Source of the DNA: JANJUB01 sp964586225
GTDB lineage: Bacteria; Armatimonadota; Fimbriimonadia; Fimbriimonadales; Fimbriimonadaceae
NCBI GenBank assembly: GCA_964586225.1
Contig: CAZPHD010000001.1
Span: 251,469 to 315,468, forward strand
DNA: 64,000 nucleotides
Reading direction: 5' to 3'
Both the position numbers and the translations under genes were made by a program. Shown one piece after another: positions 8,161 to 16,928 of the stretch (position 1 is its first letter; each line of letters starts with the position of its first letter). The notes under the pieces were generated by a model. That model saw only the letters and a program-made list of their open reading frames with translations, was not told where the DNA came from and made no database searches.

Positions 8161-11100
8161 ATGCAAACATTCTTGCGTTCAGCTGGACTCGGTTTAGCCG
8201 TTCTGGCCGCAACAATCTCTGCCGCGCAGACCAAGCTTTTGGTCGGCGCACAGGGTCTCACCGATGCAAAGGTGAGGGCGGCCGTCGGTAACCGGGGCAC
8301 AGTCCAAGGGCCGAACACAGATGGCTTCTTCGTCGTTGATCTCAACGCCGATCAGAAGCTTGATGCGTTCAAGGCTCACATGAAGGCCTCGAAAATCGAG
8401 TTTGTCTTTGACAGCTCGGCCGACAAGGTCGACCGACACAACATTAACTCGCTGCGACAGCACATCGAGTTCGTCAAGGCACGCTATAAGGTGCAGGCGA
8501 CGGGTGAGGACTACAAAAAGACTCCCGGCTTCTATGCCGCTCTTGAGTATTACCTTTCGACCCGCGTCGGCCCGGATGGCACCGTCGATCAAGACCTGGT
8601 GAAGCGAGCCGTCGAGCACCGCGACCAACTGCCGCCTGCGACATGGGGCGGGGGTGGCAATGCACCGACGGGTTCATTCAGCTATATGGGTCCGCGCGGC
8701 CTAGACATTCCATACCAGCAGTATTACGGCATCTCGCCGCTGGCGGGTCGTGTGAATCAGATTGCCTGGTCGCCATCGAATGTCAACGTGATCTACCTTG
8801 CTACCGCAGGCGGTGGCGTGTGGAAGTCCACCGACCAAGGCACGAACTGGACGTTCCGGAGCTCGGGATGGCAGTTCCTCCATACGACGGGCATTGCCGT
8901 TGATCCAACCAACGAGAACATCGTTCTCGCGGGCACCGGAGACGCCTATGGCTTCTTTGGTGCGCAGACGATGGGCATCATGCGATCGACCAACGGTGGT
9001 TCAACCTGGACTCAGGTTGGCGCGGCGCAGTTTGGCAATAACATTGTCACGCGCATCATGTTCCACCCGACGTTCAACAACATTGTGATCGCCCTCACTG
9101 CGGGTGCCAATGGCGACATTTGGCGCTCCACCGATGGTGGCGTCACATGGGCGGCGACCAACGCGCCCGCCGGCAAGTGGGACGATATCGACTTCGGGCC
9201 CGTTTCAGGTGGAATCCGGCAGTTCTATGCTGTTAGCGGCAACGGAACCGCCGGTGGTGTTATTGCCCGATCGACCGACCAAGGTGGTACATGGACGGTC
9301 GTTGCTGATGCAACATCCACTGCGCAAACGCGCCTCGATGTCGCTTGTTCAAAGGACACGTTCGGCAAGGTTTACGTGTTGCACCCCAACAGCAACACCG
9401 TGTTCCGCTCAACGAATAGCGGTTCGTCGTGGACGAATCTCAACTTGTCTACTTCGCCAACATTCCCGAACGCGTTGGGGGGTGACTCGCTCTACAACTG
9501 GAGCCAGGACACCTATGACATGCACATTACGACGGCCCTGAGTGGCGAGATCGAGTATGTGTGGGTGGGCCTGATCACACTGGCCGTCTCGACGAACAGT
9601 GGTTCAACGTGGCTCGATTTCGGTCGATGCTACCTGAACAACTCAAGGCTGCACAACGATCAGCACACCTTCACGCCTCATCCGACCATCGGATACATCG
9701 GGATGGCGGGCAATGACGGTGGGGTCTTCCGAACGACCTATCTTCCGGGCGTGTTGAACTCCATTGCTTCGATGAACAACACCCTGTACAACACGCAGTT
9801 CTATCACATGTCGGTTCACCCGACGAACTACGCGACGTACATCATGGGCGGCACCCAGGACAACGCATCGCCAGCGTCACGTGGCAACTTCAATGCGTGG
9901 AAGAATCTCTACGCGGGCGACGGGGCCTGGAGCGACTTCCAACCGAGTAATCCGGCCATCCATGTGACGTCATCGCAGCGCGGTTCGGTCTGGCGATATA
10001 CGACCAGCACGGACCTTGTGGCGGATGACATTAGCCCAAGTTGGAGTGCGAACTTTATCGCGCCGCTGATGTACACGGGCAACAGCACGCTCATCGCCGG
10101 TGCGAACAGCACGTCTCAGCGATGGACGGGCGTCGGCACCACATGGACCGCAGGCCCAAGCTTCGGCAGCAACCCGCGTGTCTTCGCGAAGGGAACGTCG
10201 AACACGGCTCGCATCTATGCGGGCACGAACGGCGGCCGAATCTATCGAAGCGACGATAACGCCGTCACCTGGACCCGAATCGATAATGCGCCGATTCCGG
10301 CAAACGCCATCGGCGGCATCGCCACTTCGTGGACCAACTCGGCCGACGTGATTGTCGGTATCAACCGCTCAACCGGTGGGCTGTTCCGATGTTCGAACAC
10401 CACGGCCGCAACGCCGGTGTGGACGAGCGTGATGGGCACCGGTGCCTTGGCCCTGCCTGAAACGCCGATCAATGCCGTGATGCGCGACCCGTATCAGAGC
10501 TCGATCTGGTACGTCGGCACCGACATCGGTCTCTTCATGACGACCGACAGCGGTGCAACTTGGAAGAACATGAACGCTCTCGGCTTGCCGAACGTTCACG
10601 TTAATGCGCTGGCGATTCCGAACGACAAGGCGTATATGTACGTCGCGACGTTCGGACGCGGCATTTGGCGCATCCCGCTCGTGAACAACACGTTCGACTC
10701 GTTCAGCCTTTCGGCGAGCGAGGTGTTCGGTGGATCTTCGGTGACCGGAACGCTCACGCTGGCGTCGGCCGCTCCCAATGGTGGCGTCCGAGCGGTCCTT
10801 GCTGAAAGCAGCGCCTATGCAAGCATGCCGACGGAGGTATGGTTCAGTTCGGGAGCGACGACAAGGGCATTCACAGTCAGTACCATCCAGGTGTTCTCTA
10901 GCAACAAGACGGCGACTCTATTCGCTACGTGCATGGGAACAACCCGGTCAGTGACCTTGACGATCAAGCCGTATCCGACGGTGGCTTCGTTTGTGCTCGC
11001 AAAGAGCTACCTGTATGGTGGAACCAATACGACTGGGACGGCAACGCTGTCAGCTCCGGCGCCGTTTGTCGGATCGTTCACGTTCACCGAGGGATCGGCG

Positions 11101-11826
11101 TTCGTGAGCGTGGTCTCTCCAATCACGATCAACGTCGGCCAGATTTCAAGGCAGACGCAGATCTCGACGACAAAGCCGGTAACTCAACAGAGCGTGCCGA
11201 TCACTGCCGCATACAAGGGAACCACCCGCGTAGCGACGCTGACGGTCTATCCGGTTCCGGTCGTGACTGGTCTATCGTTCAACCCCAATCCTCTGCTGGC
11301 TGGCTTCTACAGCACCTGCACGATCACGTTGAACGTTCCGGCGCCAATCACGACCAACATCGCGATGCAGGATGATTCGCCCTACATCGCAACGGGTACC
11401 AAGACGATTCCGGCAGGCCAGCAGAGCTATAGCTTCTTGGTCTACGGAAGCAACCCGCCGGCGGATGTAGACATCGCGGTCCAGGCTCGAGTCTGGGAAG
11501 ACACGGGACCGGCCACCGATGCTACGCTTCGGCTACTTCGGTCGAACTTGACGTCGATCGTGGTTTCTCCGAACCCGATCCTGGGCGGCAAGCAAGGCGT
11601 GGCGACGATCACGATCAACCGACCGTTGCTGTTCAACCGGATCATCTCGATGTCGTCGAGTAATCCGAATCTCGCCGCAGTTCCCAGCGGCGTGACCATG
11701 GTCGCCGGCAACACGACGGCATCAGCTACCGTGCGAACGGTGGGCGTTACGTCGTCGCAGACGGCGGTGATTGGGGCGTCCTACCTGGGCACCACGGTCA
11801 CAACCACGCTGACCGTCAATCCGTAG
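8161..11826 (+). CDS. Large secreted Asp-box (BNR/sortilin-like) beta-propeller protein with Ig-like repeats
   Basis: The 1221-aa protein has a signal peptide (about 1-21, cleavage near SAA-Q) and a helical N-terminal region to about 160. A beta-propeller follows with at least seven Asp-boxes of the form STDxGxxW (KSTDQGTNW, RSTNGGSTW, RSTDGGVTW, RSTDQGGTW, RSTNSGSSW, VSTNSGSTW, MTTDSGATW). From about residue 850 four Ig-like units of roughly 90 residues follow, each with G-T-x-T-L-x-x-x-A-P. GH74 xyloglucanases and sialidases use this propeller, but no catalytic pair is obvious, so binding or adhesion is equally possible. It lacks a PEP-CTERM or LPXTG sorting tail. Its ribosome site GGAGGGG is strong. 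Confidence 0.87.
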   Translation: MQTFLRSAGLGLAVLAATISAAQTKLLVGAQGLTDAKVRAAVGNRGTVQGPNTDGFFVVDLNADQKLDAFKAHMKASKIEFVFDSSADKVDRHNINSLRQHIEFVKARYKVQATGEDYKKTPGFYAALEYYLSTRVGPDGTVDQDLVKRAVEHRDQLPPATWGGGGNAPTGSFSYMGPRGLDIPYQQYYGISPLAGRVNQIAWSPSNVNVIYLATAGGGVWKSTDQGTNWTFRSSGWQFLHTTGIAVDPTNENIVLAGTGDAYGFFGAQTMGIMRSTNGGSTWTQVGAAQFGNNIVTRIMFHPTFNNIVIALTAGANGDIWRSTDGGVTWAATNAPAGKWDDIDFGPVSGGIRQFYAVSGNGTAGGVIARSTDQGGTWTVVADATSTAQTRLDVACSKDTFGKVYVLHPNSNTVFRSTNSGSSWTNLNLSTSPTFPNALGGDSLYNWSQDTYDMHITTALSGEIEYVWVGLITLAVSTNSGSTWLDFGRCYLNNSRLHNDQHTFTPHPTIGYIGMAGNDGGVFRTTYLPGVLNSIASMNNTLYNTQFYHMSVHPTNYATYIMGGTQDNASPASRGNFNAWKNLYAGDGAWSDFQPSNPAIHVTSSQRGSVWRYTTSTDLVADDISPSWSANFIAPLMYTGNSTLIAGANSTSQRWTGVGTTWTAGPSFGSNPRVFAKGTSNTARIYAGTNGGRIYRSDDNAVTWTRIDNAPIPANAIGGIATSWTNSADVIVGINRSTGGLFRCSNTTAATPVWTSVMGTGALALPETPINAVMRDPYQSSIWYVGTDIGLFMTTDSGATWKNMNALGLPNVHVNALAIPNDKAYMYVATFGRGIWRIPLVNNTFDSFSLSASEVFGGSSVTGTLTLASAAPNGGVRAVLAESSAYASMPTEVWFSSGATTRAFTVSTIQVFSSNKTATLFATCMGTTRSVTLTIKPYPTVASFVLAKSYLYGGTNTTGTATLSAPAPFVGSFTFTEGSAFVSVVSPITINVGQISRQTQISTTKPVTQQSVPITAAYKGTTRVATLTVYPVPVVTGLSFNPNPLLAGFYSTCTITLNVPAPITTNIAMQDDSPYIATGTKTIPAGQQSYSFLVYGSNPPADVDIAVQARVWEDTGPATDATLRLLRSNLTSIVVSPNPILGGKQGVATITINRPLLFNRIISMSSSNPNLAAVPSGVTMVAGNTTASATVRTVGVTSSQTAVIGASYLGTTVTTTLTVNP

Positions 11827-11840
11827 CCTCGTGCTACTTA

Positions 11841-11882
11841 GCCCCCGTCCGCTCATCCGCGGACGGGGGCTTGTTTGCTTTT
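11841..11882 (+). terminator. Strong intrinsic terminator
   Basis: A perfect 12-bp GC-rich stem (11841-11852 with 11859-11870) with a 6-nt loop is followed by a T-rich tail (TTGTTTGCTTTT). It ends the Asp-box gene and separates it from convergent recR. Confidence 0.9.
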
Positions 11883-12472
11883 CAGAGCTCGCGGCGGTAG
11901 TTGAGAGCGCTGAGGAGCGTAGCGGAATCGGCATAGTCGAGCTCGCCACCCACAGGCATGCCATGGGCGAGACGGGTGACTCGGACGCCGAGGGGCTTCA
12001 AGAGCTTCGCCATATAGAGGGCTGTCGCATCACCCTCGGTGGTTGGGTTTGTGGCGAGGATGACCTCTTCCACACCTTCGATTCGGCCGAGGAGTTCCTT
12101 GATGCGCAGTTGTTCAGGGCCGATGCCGTCCATTGGGCTCATCAACCCATGGAGGACGTGAAAGCGCCCCTTGAACTCATGCAGCCGCTCAATCGCGGCA
12201 ATGTCGCGGGGTTCGGCCACGACGCAGATTGTGCGTTCATCCCGCCGCGGGTCGCGGCAAATCTCGCACTTCTCGGTCTCGCTCACGTTCTGGCACGACG
12301 CACAGAACCGAAGCTTTGACTTCGCCGCGAGGATCGCTTGGGCAAGTCGATCGGTCTCGGCGGCGGGAACGCGTAGCAAGTGGTAAGCCAAGCGTTGGGC
12401 CGACTTTGGGCCGATCCCCGGTAGGCGTTCGAGTTCCGCGATCAGATCGGCAAGCGGACGGGCAAAGAACAT
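11882..12472 (-). CDS. recR: Recombination mediator RecR
   Basis: The 196-aa protein has the RecR layout: helix-hairpin-helix at the N-terminus (LERLPGIGPKSAQRLAYHLL), a four-Cys zinc finger (C57, C60, C69, C72), a Toprim domain (ICVVAEPRDIAAIER, LATNPTTEGDATALY), and a Walker-B-like C-terminus (RLAHGMPVGGELDYAD). RecR works with RecF/RecO to load RecA on gapped DNA. It is the third gene of the conserved dnaX-ybaB-recR operon; its ATG overlaps the ybaB stop by one base. Confidence 0.98.
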   Translation of the reverse strand: MFFARPLADLIAELERLPGIGPKSAQRLAYHLLRVPAAETDRLAQAILAAKSKLRFCASCQNVSETEKCEICRDPRRDERTICVVAEPRDIAAIERLHEFKGRFHVLHGLMSPMDGIGPEQLRIKELLGRIEGVEEVILATNPTTEGDATALYMAKLLKPLGVRVTRLAHGMPVGGELDYADSATLLSALNYRREL

Positions 12473-12798
12473 TAGATGCCGAGATCAGGCACGTCGGGCA
12501 TGATCTCTTTCGTCTTCTCTTCGCGGCGCGCGACGGCTTCCTGGAAGCCAGATCGCACCGCGCCAAGCAGAAGATCTTCGAGCGCCTCCACATCTTCCGG
12601 GTCAACCACCGAAGGGTCAATCTTCAGGCCGTGCAGTTCCCCGAGGCCATCAAACACCATTTTGACCGGACCACGGTCAATCATCAAGCGCTCCGAAGCA
12701 AGTTCATCGTTGAGCGTCTGCGCTCGCGCCATGGCGGCCTGCGCCTTCTGCAGCATTCCCGAAAATCCTTGACCGCCAAATCCTTTGGGCAACTTCAT
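12472..12798 (-). CDS. Nucleoid-associated protein YbaB/EbfC
   Basis: The 108-aa product starts with the Gly/Phe-rich segment typical of the family (LPKGFGGQGFSGMLQKAQ), followed by the central strand pair VKMVFDGLGELHGLKIDP and the end helix LEDLLLGAVRSGFQEAV. The family forms DNA-binding dimers. It lies between dnaX (4-nt overlap) and recR, the usual bacterial arrangement. Confidence 0.96.
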   Translation of the reverse strand: MKLPKGFGGQGFSGMLQKAQAAMARAQTLNDELASERLMIDRGPVKMVFDGLGELHGLKIDPSVVDPEDVEALEDLLLGAVRSGFQEAVARREEKTKEIMPDVPDLGI

Positions 12799-14366
12799 GA
12801 TGTGTTTCCTTTTGCGACCTCTTCCGAAACCGCTTCGTGCAGGGCCTTCCCTTCTAAAGGCAATTCTACCGCCTTGGGTTCGGCTTCTCGGCGCTTTGCC
12901 TTCGATACGATGAACTTCAGCTCGATGTTTGGGTGGAGGGTTTGGGCAAACTTCGTGAGATATTGAACCCGCCGGGGGTCATCAGCAAGCCAATCCGCGA
13001 TCATTTGCGACCGCACCGTCACCGTCAGCGTGTCGCCTTCGAGTGAAGAGCCGTGAGACTCCGAAAGCTTGAGGAGGATCGGTGCGTTCTCAGGGAGGAG
13101 CGCCAGCGTGCCTTGCCATAGGCGGTCTTCCTCGGTGGCCGCTGGCTTCCGTTCTACGGGCTTGGGCACCTCGGGGGTCTTCGTAGGGACGGGAGCGGGC
13201 GTGGACACGGGCTTGGCTGCGGATTCTGCACGAGGAGTCGCGGCCGCAACCGGGACCGCCGCCGCCACTTGAGGAGCCGGCGCGCTCAGCACTTGCGAGA
13301 TCCGAATCAACTCTGACTCCAGCCAGAGGCGGGGAAGCGTGATATCTCGAATGACCTTGTGCGCCTCGGCCAAGGCTCCGCGCATGAGGAGTAATTCGCG
13401 TTGCCCCAGATTCACGGCCGTATCGTGGAGCGCTGCACCACGCGTGGCGTCTTCACCGGCAATGTCGAGCCCATAGGCGCTCCGGGTCAAGTCGGCCAGC
13501 CGATAAAGCAGGGACTCAAGAATCGAGCGGGGATCGCGGCCCCGCCGAGTGAGTTCGCTCACATGGTCAAGGATCTCCTCAACCTTGGCTTGACGAATCG
13601 CCAAGAGCAGGCTGTCCGCCGTGTCTTCGTTGACCATACCCAGCTGCTCGTAAACGGTCGCCAACGTCACTTCACCCTCGCTGGTCAACATGGCTTGCTC
13701 GAGCAGGGTGAGCGCATCGCGGTATCCGCCGTCGGCCATTCGTGCCATCGCGGCGAGCGCGGCAGGTTCTGCCCTGATGGATTCCTGCTCGCATACAAAG
13801 CCCAACCGCTTGATGAGGTCGGGCATGGTGCCTCGGTGAAACTCAAACTTCTGACAGCGCGACCGAATCGTGGCCGGAACCTTGTTGAACTCGGTGGTGG
13901 CGAGGATGAAGATGACGTGGTCGGGTGGCTCTTCAATCGTCTTTAGGAGGGCGTCGAAAGCCTTGGGAGACAGATCGTGCACCTCGTCGATGATGAACAC
14001 CTTGTAGCGGGCGGCGGCAGGCTTGTATTCGACGACTTCGACAATGGTCTCTCGAATCTCATCAACCCCCGACTCGCTGGCTGCGTCGAACTCGTGCACG
14101 TCAAGGTTCGATCCCTCGGTGATGCTGGTGCACTGGTAGCAGACGTTGCATGGCTCGGCGATGGGCCCCTGCTCGCAGCACAGCGCCTTAGCTAACAGCC
14201 GCGCCGAGGACGTTTTGCCCGTGCCACGCGGGCCGGTGAACAGATAGGCGTGGGCAATCTTGCCATTGGCTATCGCCGCCTGCAGCGTCCGCACAACATG
14301 ATCCTGGCCGACAAGGTCGGCGAAGGACTGGCTCCGATATTTGCGGTAGAGAGAAACGTAGGCCAC
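12795..14366 (-). CDS. dnaX: DNA polymerase III gamma/tau subunit
   Basis: The 523-aa clamp-loader ATPase opens with VSLYRKYRSQSFADLVGQ. It has Walker A GPRGTGKT (45-52), a four-Cys zinc module between 64 and 80 (CNVCYQC), the DEVHDLS Walker B region and sensor 1 (LATTEFNKVPATIRSRC). The central Pro/Ala-rich linker (about 355-405) and the C-terminal tau-like domain are present. I see no A-rich slippery sequence for a programmed gamma frameshift. The start is a GTG without a clear ribosome site. The SRP RNA gene lies upstream on the same strand. Confidence 0.97.
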   Translation of the reverse strand: MAYVSLYRKYRSQSFADLVGQDHVVRTLQAAIANGKIAHAYLFTGPRGTGKTSSARLLAKALCCEQGPIAEPCNVCYQCTSITEGSNLDVHEFDAASESGVDEIRETIVEVVEYKPAAARYKVFIIDEVHDLSPKAFDALLKTIEEPPDHVIFILATTEFNKVPATIRSRCQKFEFHRGTMPDLIKRLGFVCEQESIRAEPAALAAMARMADGGYRDALTLLEQAMLTSEGEVTLATVYEQLGMVNEDTADSLLLAIRQAKVEEILDHVSELTRRGRDPRSILESLLYRLADLTRSAYGLDIAGEDATRGAALHDTAVNLGQRELLLMRGALAEAHKVIRDITLPRLWLESELIRISQVLSAPAPQVAAAVPVAAATPRAESAAKPVSTPAPVPTKTPEVPKPVERKPAATEEDRLWQGTLALLPENAPILLKLSESHGSSLEGDTLTVTVRSQMIADWLADDPRRVQYLTKFAQTLHPNIELKFIVSKAKRREAEPKAVELPLEGKALHEAVSEEVAKGNTS

Positions 14367-14368
14367 GT

Positions 14369-14470
14369 GGGATTTCAGATTGCGTAGATTTCAGATTTCA
14401 GATCCAGATTCAGATTGGTTGGCCTGCAACTTTCCCAATCTAAAATCACAAATCTTAAACCTGAAATCAG
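14369..14470. repeat. AT-rich intergenic repeat with inverted ends
   Basis: A low-complexity block between dnaX and the SRP gene carries several copies of GATTTCAGATT on one side and CTGAAATC / CCAATCT on the other, so it can fold into a long imperfect hairpin. Its composition differs sharply from the GC-rich surroundings. The layout resembles the GATTTTGGATTT block at 30628-30735. Confidence 0.55.
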
Positions 14471-14475
14471 ATGGC

Positions 14476-14580
14476 TCCGACGCCGGGAATGATGCATCGC
14501 ACAGCGAGTCGACTTACCGTTGCTGCCTTCCGGCCCTGGCGGAGTTCACCGATCGTCTGCCGCGCAGTTCCCGGCGAAGT
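14476..14580 (-). ncRNA. ffs: Signal recognition particle RNA (bacterial small type)
   Basis: The minus strand carries the diagnostic Ffh-binding hairpin core CAGGGCCGGAAGGCAGCA, preceded by GTGAACTCCGC and followed by ACGGTAAG, exactly as in small bacterial SRP RNAs. A 9-bp terminal helix pairs 14576-14568 with 14489-14481, giving a core of about 96 nt. An extended -10 box (TGCTAGAAT, 14595-14587) places the start near 14580. The RNA binds Ffh and docks on FtsY, which is encoded at 37.3 kb. The exact 3' end is uncertain. Confidence 0.93.
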
Positions 14581-14586
14581 GCTTTG

Positions 14587-14595
14587 ATTCTAGCA
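14587..14595 (-). promoter_or_regulatory. Extended -10 promoter element of the SRP RNA gene
   Basis: TGCTAGAAT fits TGnTATAAT with one mismatch and lies seven bases upstream of the inferred RNA start. No good -35 box is present; the region instead holds a 16-nt inverted copy of the SRP apical hairpin (14595-14610). Confidence 0.65.
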
Positions 14596-14610
14596 CTCCG
14601 CCAGGGCCGG
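14595..14610. repeat. 16-bp inverted copy of the SRP RNA apical hairpin
   Basis: The plus-strand sequence at 14595-14610 is the exact reverse complement of 14530-14545, the Ffh-binding hairpin region of the SRP RNA. It sits in the promoter upstream region. The adjoining bases to 14620 also complement the RNA 3' end (14473-14486) with one G-U pair. Confidence 0.85.
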
Positions 14611-14623
14611 CGTCGGAACCCAG

Positions 14624-16132
14624 TTAGCGGTTTCCTTGTTGTTGTCGGAGCGTCTCCTGCTCCTTCTTGATGTCGGCACCCAAGCGCTCACCGCTGCCGC
14701 GAATGCTTGGCATGTCAATGATGTCCTCTTCGGTGTAGGTAAAGCGAGAGGCATCGAAGTTGGCCGTCGTCACGATCGGGCGACGGTCCGTCCAGTCGCC
14801 CCGGAGCAAAATCTGATCTCGGGTCAACTTCAGCGACGTGTAGATGACCCGTGCGGGTGGCCCCTCGCGAGGAACCAGTTTCCAGCCCTCGGTGTAGGAG
14901 CCCTTCTTCTCCCCCGGCACCCACTCCATGTTCTGTCGGATGTCCGTACGGAGGAAGTTCTTGTCCGTCATGCCCTCGCCGTTCCAGCCGAACTTGTCCT
15001 GGATGTGAAGGGCAGCTGAACGCGGGTTGTAGTAGAACTCCACCAAATACTCGTCCGTCTTGCGAGAGAACGGATACATGGTGGGGTCTTTGCTCATGTC
15101 GATCTTCTTGTTGAATCGCCGATTCTTCACGAAGACCGTGTCTTGCATGTAGGTGGCATCGCGCTCGGGGTCAAGCACAACCTCGTTCTGGCCGTCCCAA
15201 TCCATGCTTGCGATCTTGAAGTTAGGATTGTTTGCGTCTCGAACGACCACCCGGATTCGAGTTCCTACCGGCAACACGTTCCACGTTCCCTGAACACGGA
15301 TGACTTTTGGCTCTTCGACGATGACACGGGCGCTGAATCCTACATCAAACGGGTCGGTCGTGTCGTAGACCTGAGCCCCATAGTCTCCTCGCTGCTGGGC
15401 CAACCAACCTCTCTGGACCATTCGCACGATCATCGTGTCGAGGTTCGCTTCGAGCGTCTCCTTTTGCTGGAACAACTGATATCCCGCGTCCGGGTCCTTC
15501 TTGTAAAGCTCATCCATCTCGCTGAAGAGCTTCCAGTAGTGGTTGAGGCCTTCCTGCAACTGATTGTTGCGCTGATAGGCATTGCTCAGGAGGTTGCGGC
15601 GGGCGGGAAGCATATCCTCACGCTCTTGCGATTGGCGGAACCACTTGATCGACTGATGGTAGTCGTCGTCGATCTTGTGATACCAAATCCAACCGGTCTC
15701 AAAGAAGAGCTCGTACGTGTTCGGATTCTGCTTCGAACCTTCTTTGCCCAAGGCGAGGGCAGACGGCACGTAGCGGCGGTCCGAGCGCTGCTCTTCGTCC
15801 GTGAAGTTGTACGCGATGTGCCACATGCCGGTCGCGTAGATGTCGATCTGTTTAGGATCGAGGATCGTGCAGAGCCGGATGATCGGCAGAACGGCGTCGT
15901 AGTTGCCTTCGTCGAAGAACGAGTCGGCGCGAACCCACAAGATTCCCGCCAAGAACTCGCGGAACCCAAACAGTTGCAGCAGCGTCTGGTCGGGCGAAAG
16001 CGAGTCCGCAAAGCCTTGCCCCTGCCAGTAGTTCTTTCGCCACTGATCTTGAATGAAGCCCACTTGCATCGCCATCTGCGCCACAAACGTGGCGGCCAGA
16101 ATCCCGAGCAGACGTCCCTTTAGCCGTTTCAT
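14624..16132 (-). CDS. Membrane-anchored TPR-like protein linked to an ABC exporter
   Basis: The 502-aa product has an N-terminal membrane anchor (about 6-26) followed by helical repeats: GILWVRADSFFDEGNYDAVLP, then repeats around residues 80-210 typical of TPR arrays (LSNAYQRNNQLQEGLNHYW). The C-terminal half is beta-rich (about 240-430) and includes VQGTWNVLPVGTRIRVVV. No named family is recognised. It follows the ABC-2 permease by 7 nt in the same operon and is probably a partner of that transporter; substrate unknown. Confidence 0.8.
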   Translation of the reverse strand: MKRLKGRLLGILAATFVAQMAMQVGFIQDQWRKNYWQGQGFADSLSPDQTLLQLFGFREFLAGILWVRADSFFDEGNYDAVLPIIRLCTILDPKQIDIYATGMWHIAYNFTDEEQRSDRRYVPSALALGKEGSKQNPNTYELFFETGWIWYHKIDDDYHQSIKWFRQSQEREDMLPARRNLLSNAYQRNNQLQEGLNHYWKLFSEMDELYKKDPDAGYQLFQQKETLEANLDTMIVRMVQRGWLAQQRGDYGAQVYDTTDPFDVGFSARVIVEEPKVIRVQGTWNVLPVGTRIRVVVRDANNPNFKIASMDWDGQNEVVLDPERDATYMQDTVFVKNRRFNKKIDMSKDPTMYPFSRKTDEYLVEFYYNPRSAALHIQDKFGWNGEGMTDKNFLRTDIRQNMEWVPGEKKGSYTEGWKLVPREGPPARVIYTSLKLTRDQILLRGDWTDRRPIVTTANFDASRFTYTEEDIIDMPSIRGSGERLGADIKKEQETLRQQQGNR

Positions 16133-16139
16133 GGTGTGC

Positions 16140-16928
16140 TCAAACCTCGCGCTTGTCGAAGATGACCATGCCCGCGACGAGCAAGCCCGCCGAGTAGCAG
16201 ATCGCGTAAAGGATGATGAAGACGTAGTATTTCTGCTCGTTTTCGATCACCTGGCCAGGGTTGATGATCGGGTTCTTCACGTCATAGTGTGAGAACGCTG
16301 GCATCGCACCGGTCACGAACTTGGCCACGCTCTGCATGATGGGGCTCGCTCCCGAGTTCGACGCAATGGAAGCGTAGAGCGGGCTCAATACCGTGCCCAC
16401 GCCCCAAATGCCGATCGAGAGGAAGAAGTTCACGAGCGGGGTGGTGAAGGTCGAAAAGAAGATGCAGACCGCGGTGAGTAGCATCATCTCCAAGAAATAG
16501 AAGAACGGCTGTCGCGCCACTTCCAGGAGACGCTCGGGCGTCGGATTCTGGAAGATGTAGAACAGCAGGACCATGACGCTCGACATCAAAACGATCATCA
16601 GGCCTAGGGCCATCACCGCACCCATGAACTTGCCGACCAAGAATTGCCAGCGCATGACGGGCTTGGAGAGGATCGTGTAGATGGTGCGCCGCTCGATCTC
16701 GTTCGGGATCATGTAGATCGTCAAGATGATGGCAATGAGTGCGCTCGTGAAGCGAAGCACCGCGTACATCGTCGAGATCATCGTCGATTGCTCAGAGCGT
16801 GCGGTAAGCACGGAGAGCGACGGAATGATGCTCAAGAGCAGAACGCCGATAAAGAGAATGATCAAGAGCACGCGGCGGCGAATCGCTTCGCCAACCGTCG
16901 TGGTTGCAATCGCCATGATGGGTCTCAA
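16140..16928 (-). CDS. ABC-2 type transporter permease
   Basis: The 262-aa protein has about six hydrophobic spans and the ABC-2 layout: an N-terminal segment (IATTTVGEAIRRRVLLIILF), the amphipathic IPNEIERRTIYTILSKPVMRWQFLVGKF motif region typical of NosY/GldF-type permeases, and a final span before FDKREV. It overlaps the ATPase gene by 4 nt and forms the membrane half of the exporter. The substrate cannot be inferred from sequence. Confidence 0.92.
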   Translation of the reverse strand: MRPIMAIATTTVGEAIRRRVLLIILFIGVLLLSIIPSLSVLTARSEQSTMISTMYAVLRFTSALIAIILTIYMIPNEIERRTIYTILSKPVMRWQFLVGKFMGAVMALGLMIVLMSSVMVLLFYIFQNPTPERLLEVARQPFFYFLEMMLLTAVCIFFSTFTTPLVNFFLSIGIWGVGTVLSPLYASIASNSGASPIMQSVAKFVTGAMPAFSHYDVKNPIINPGQVIENEQKYYVFIILYAICYSAGLLVAGMVIFDKREV

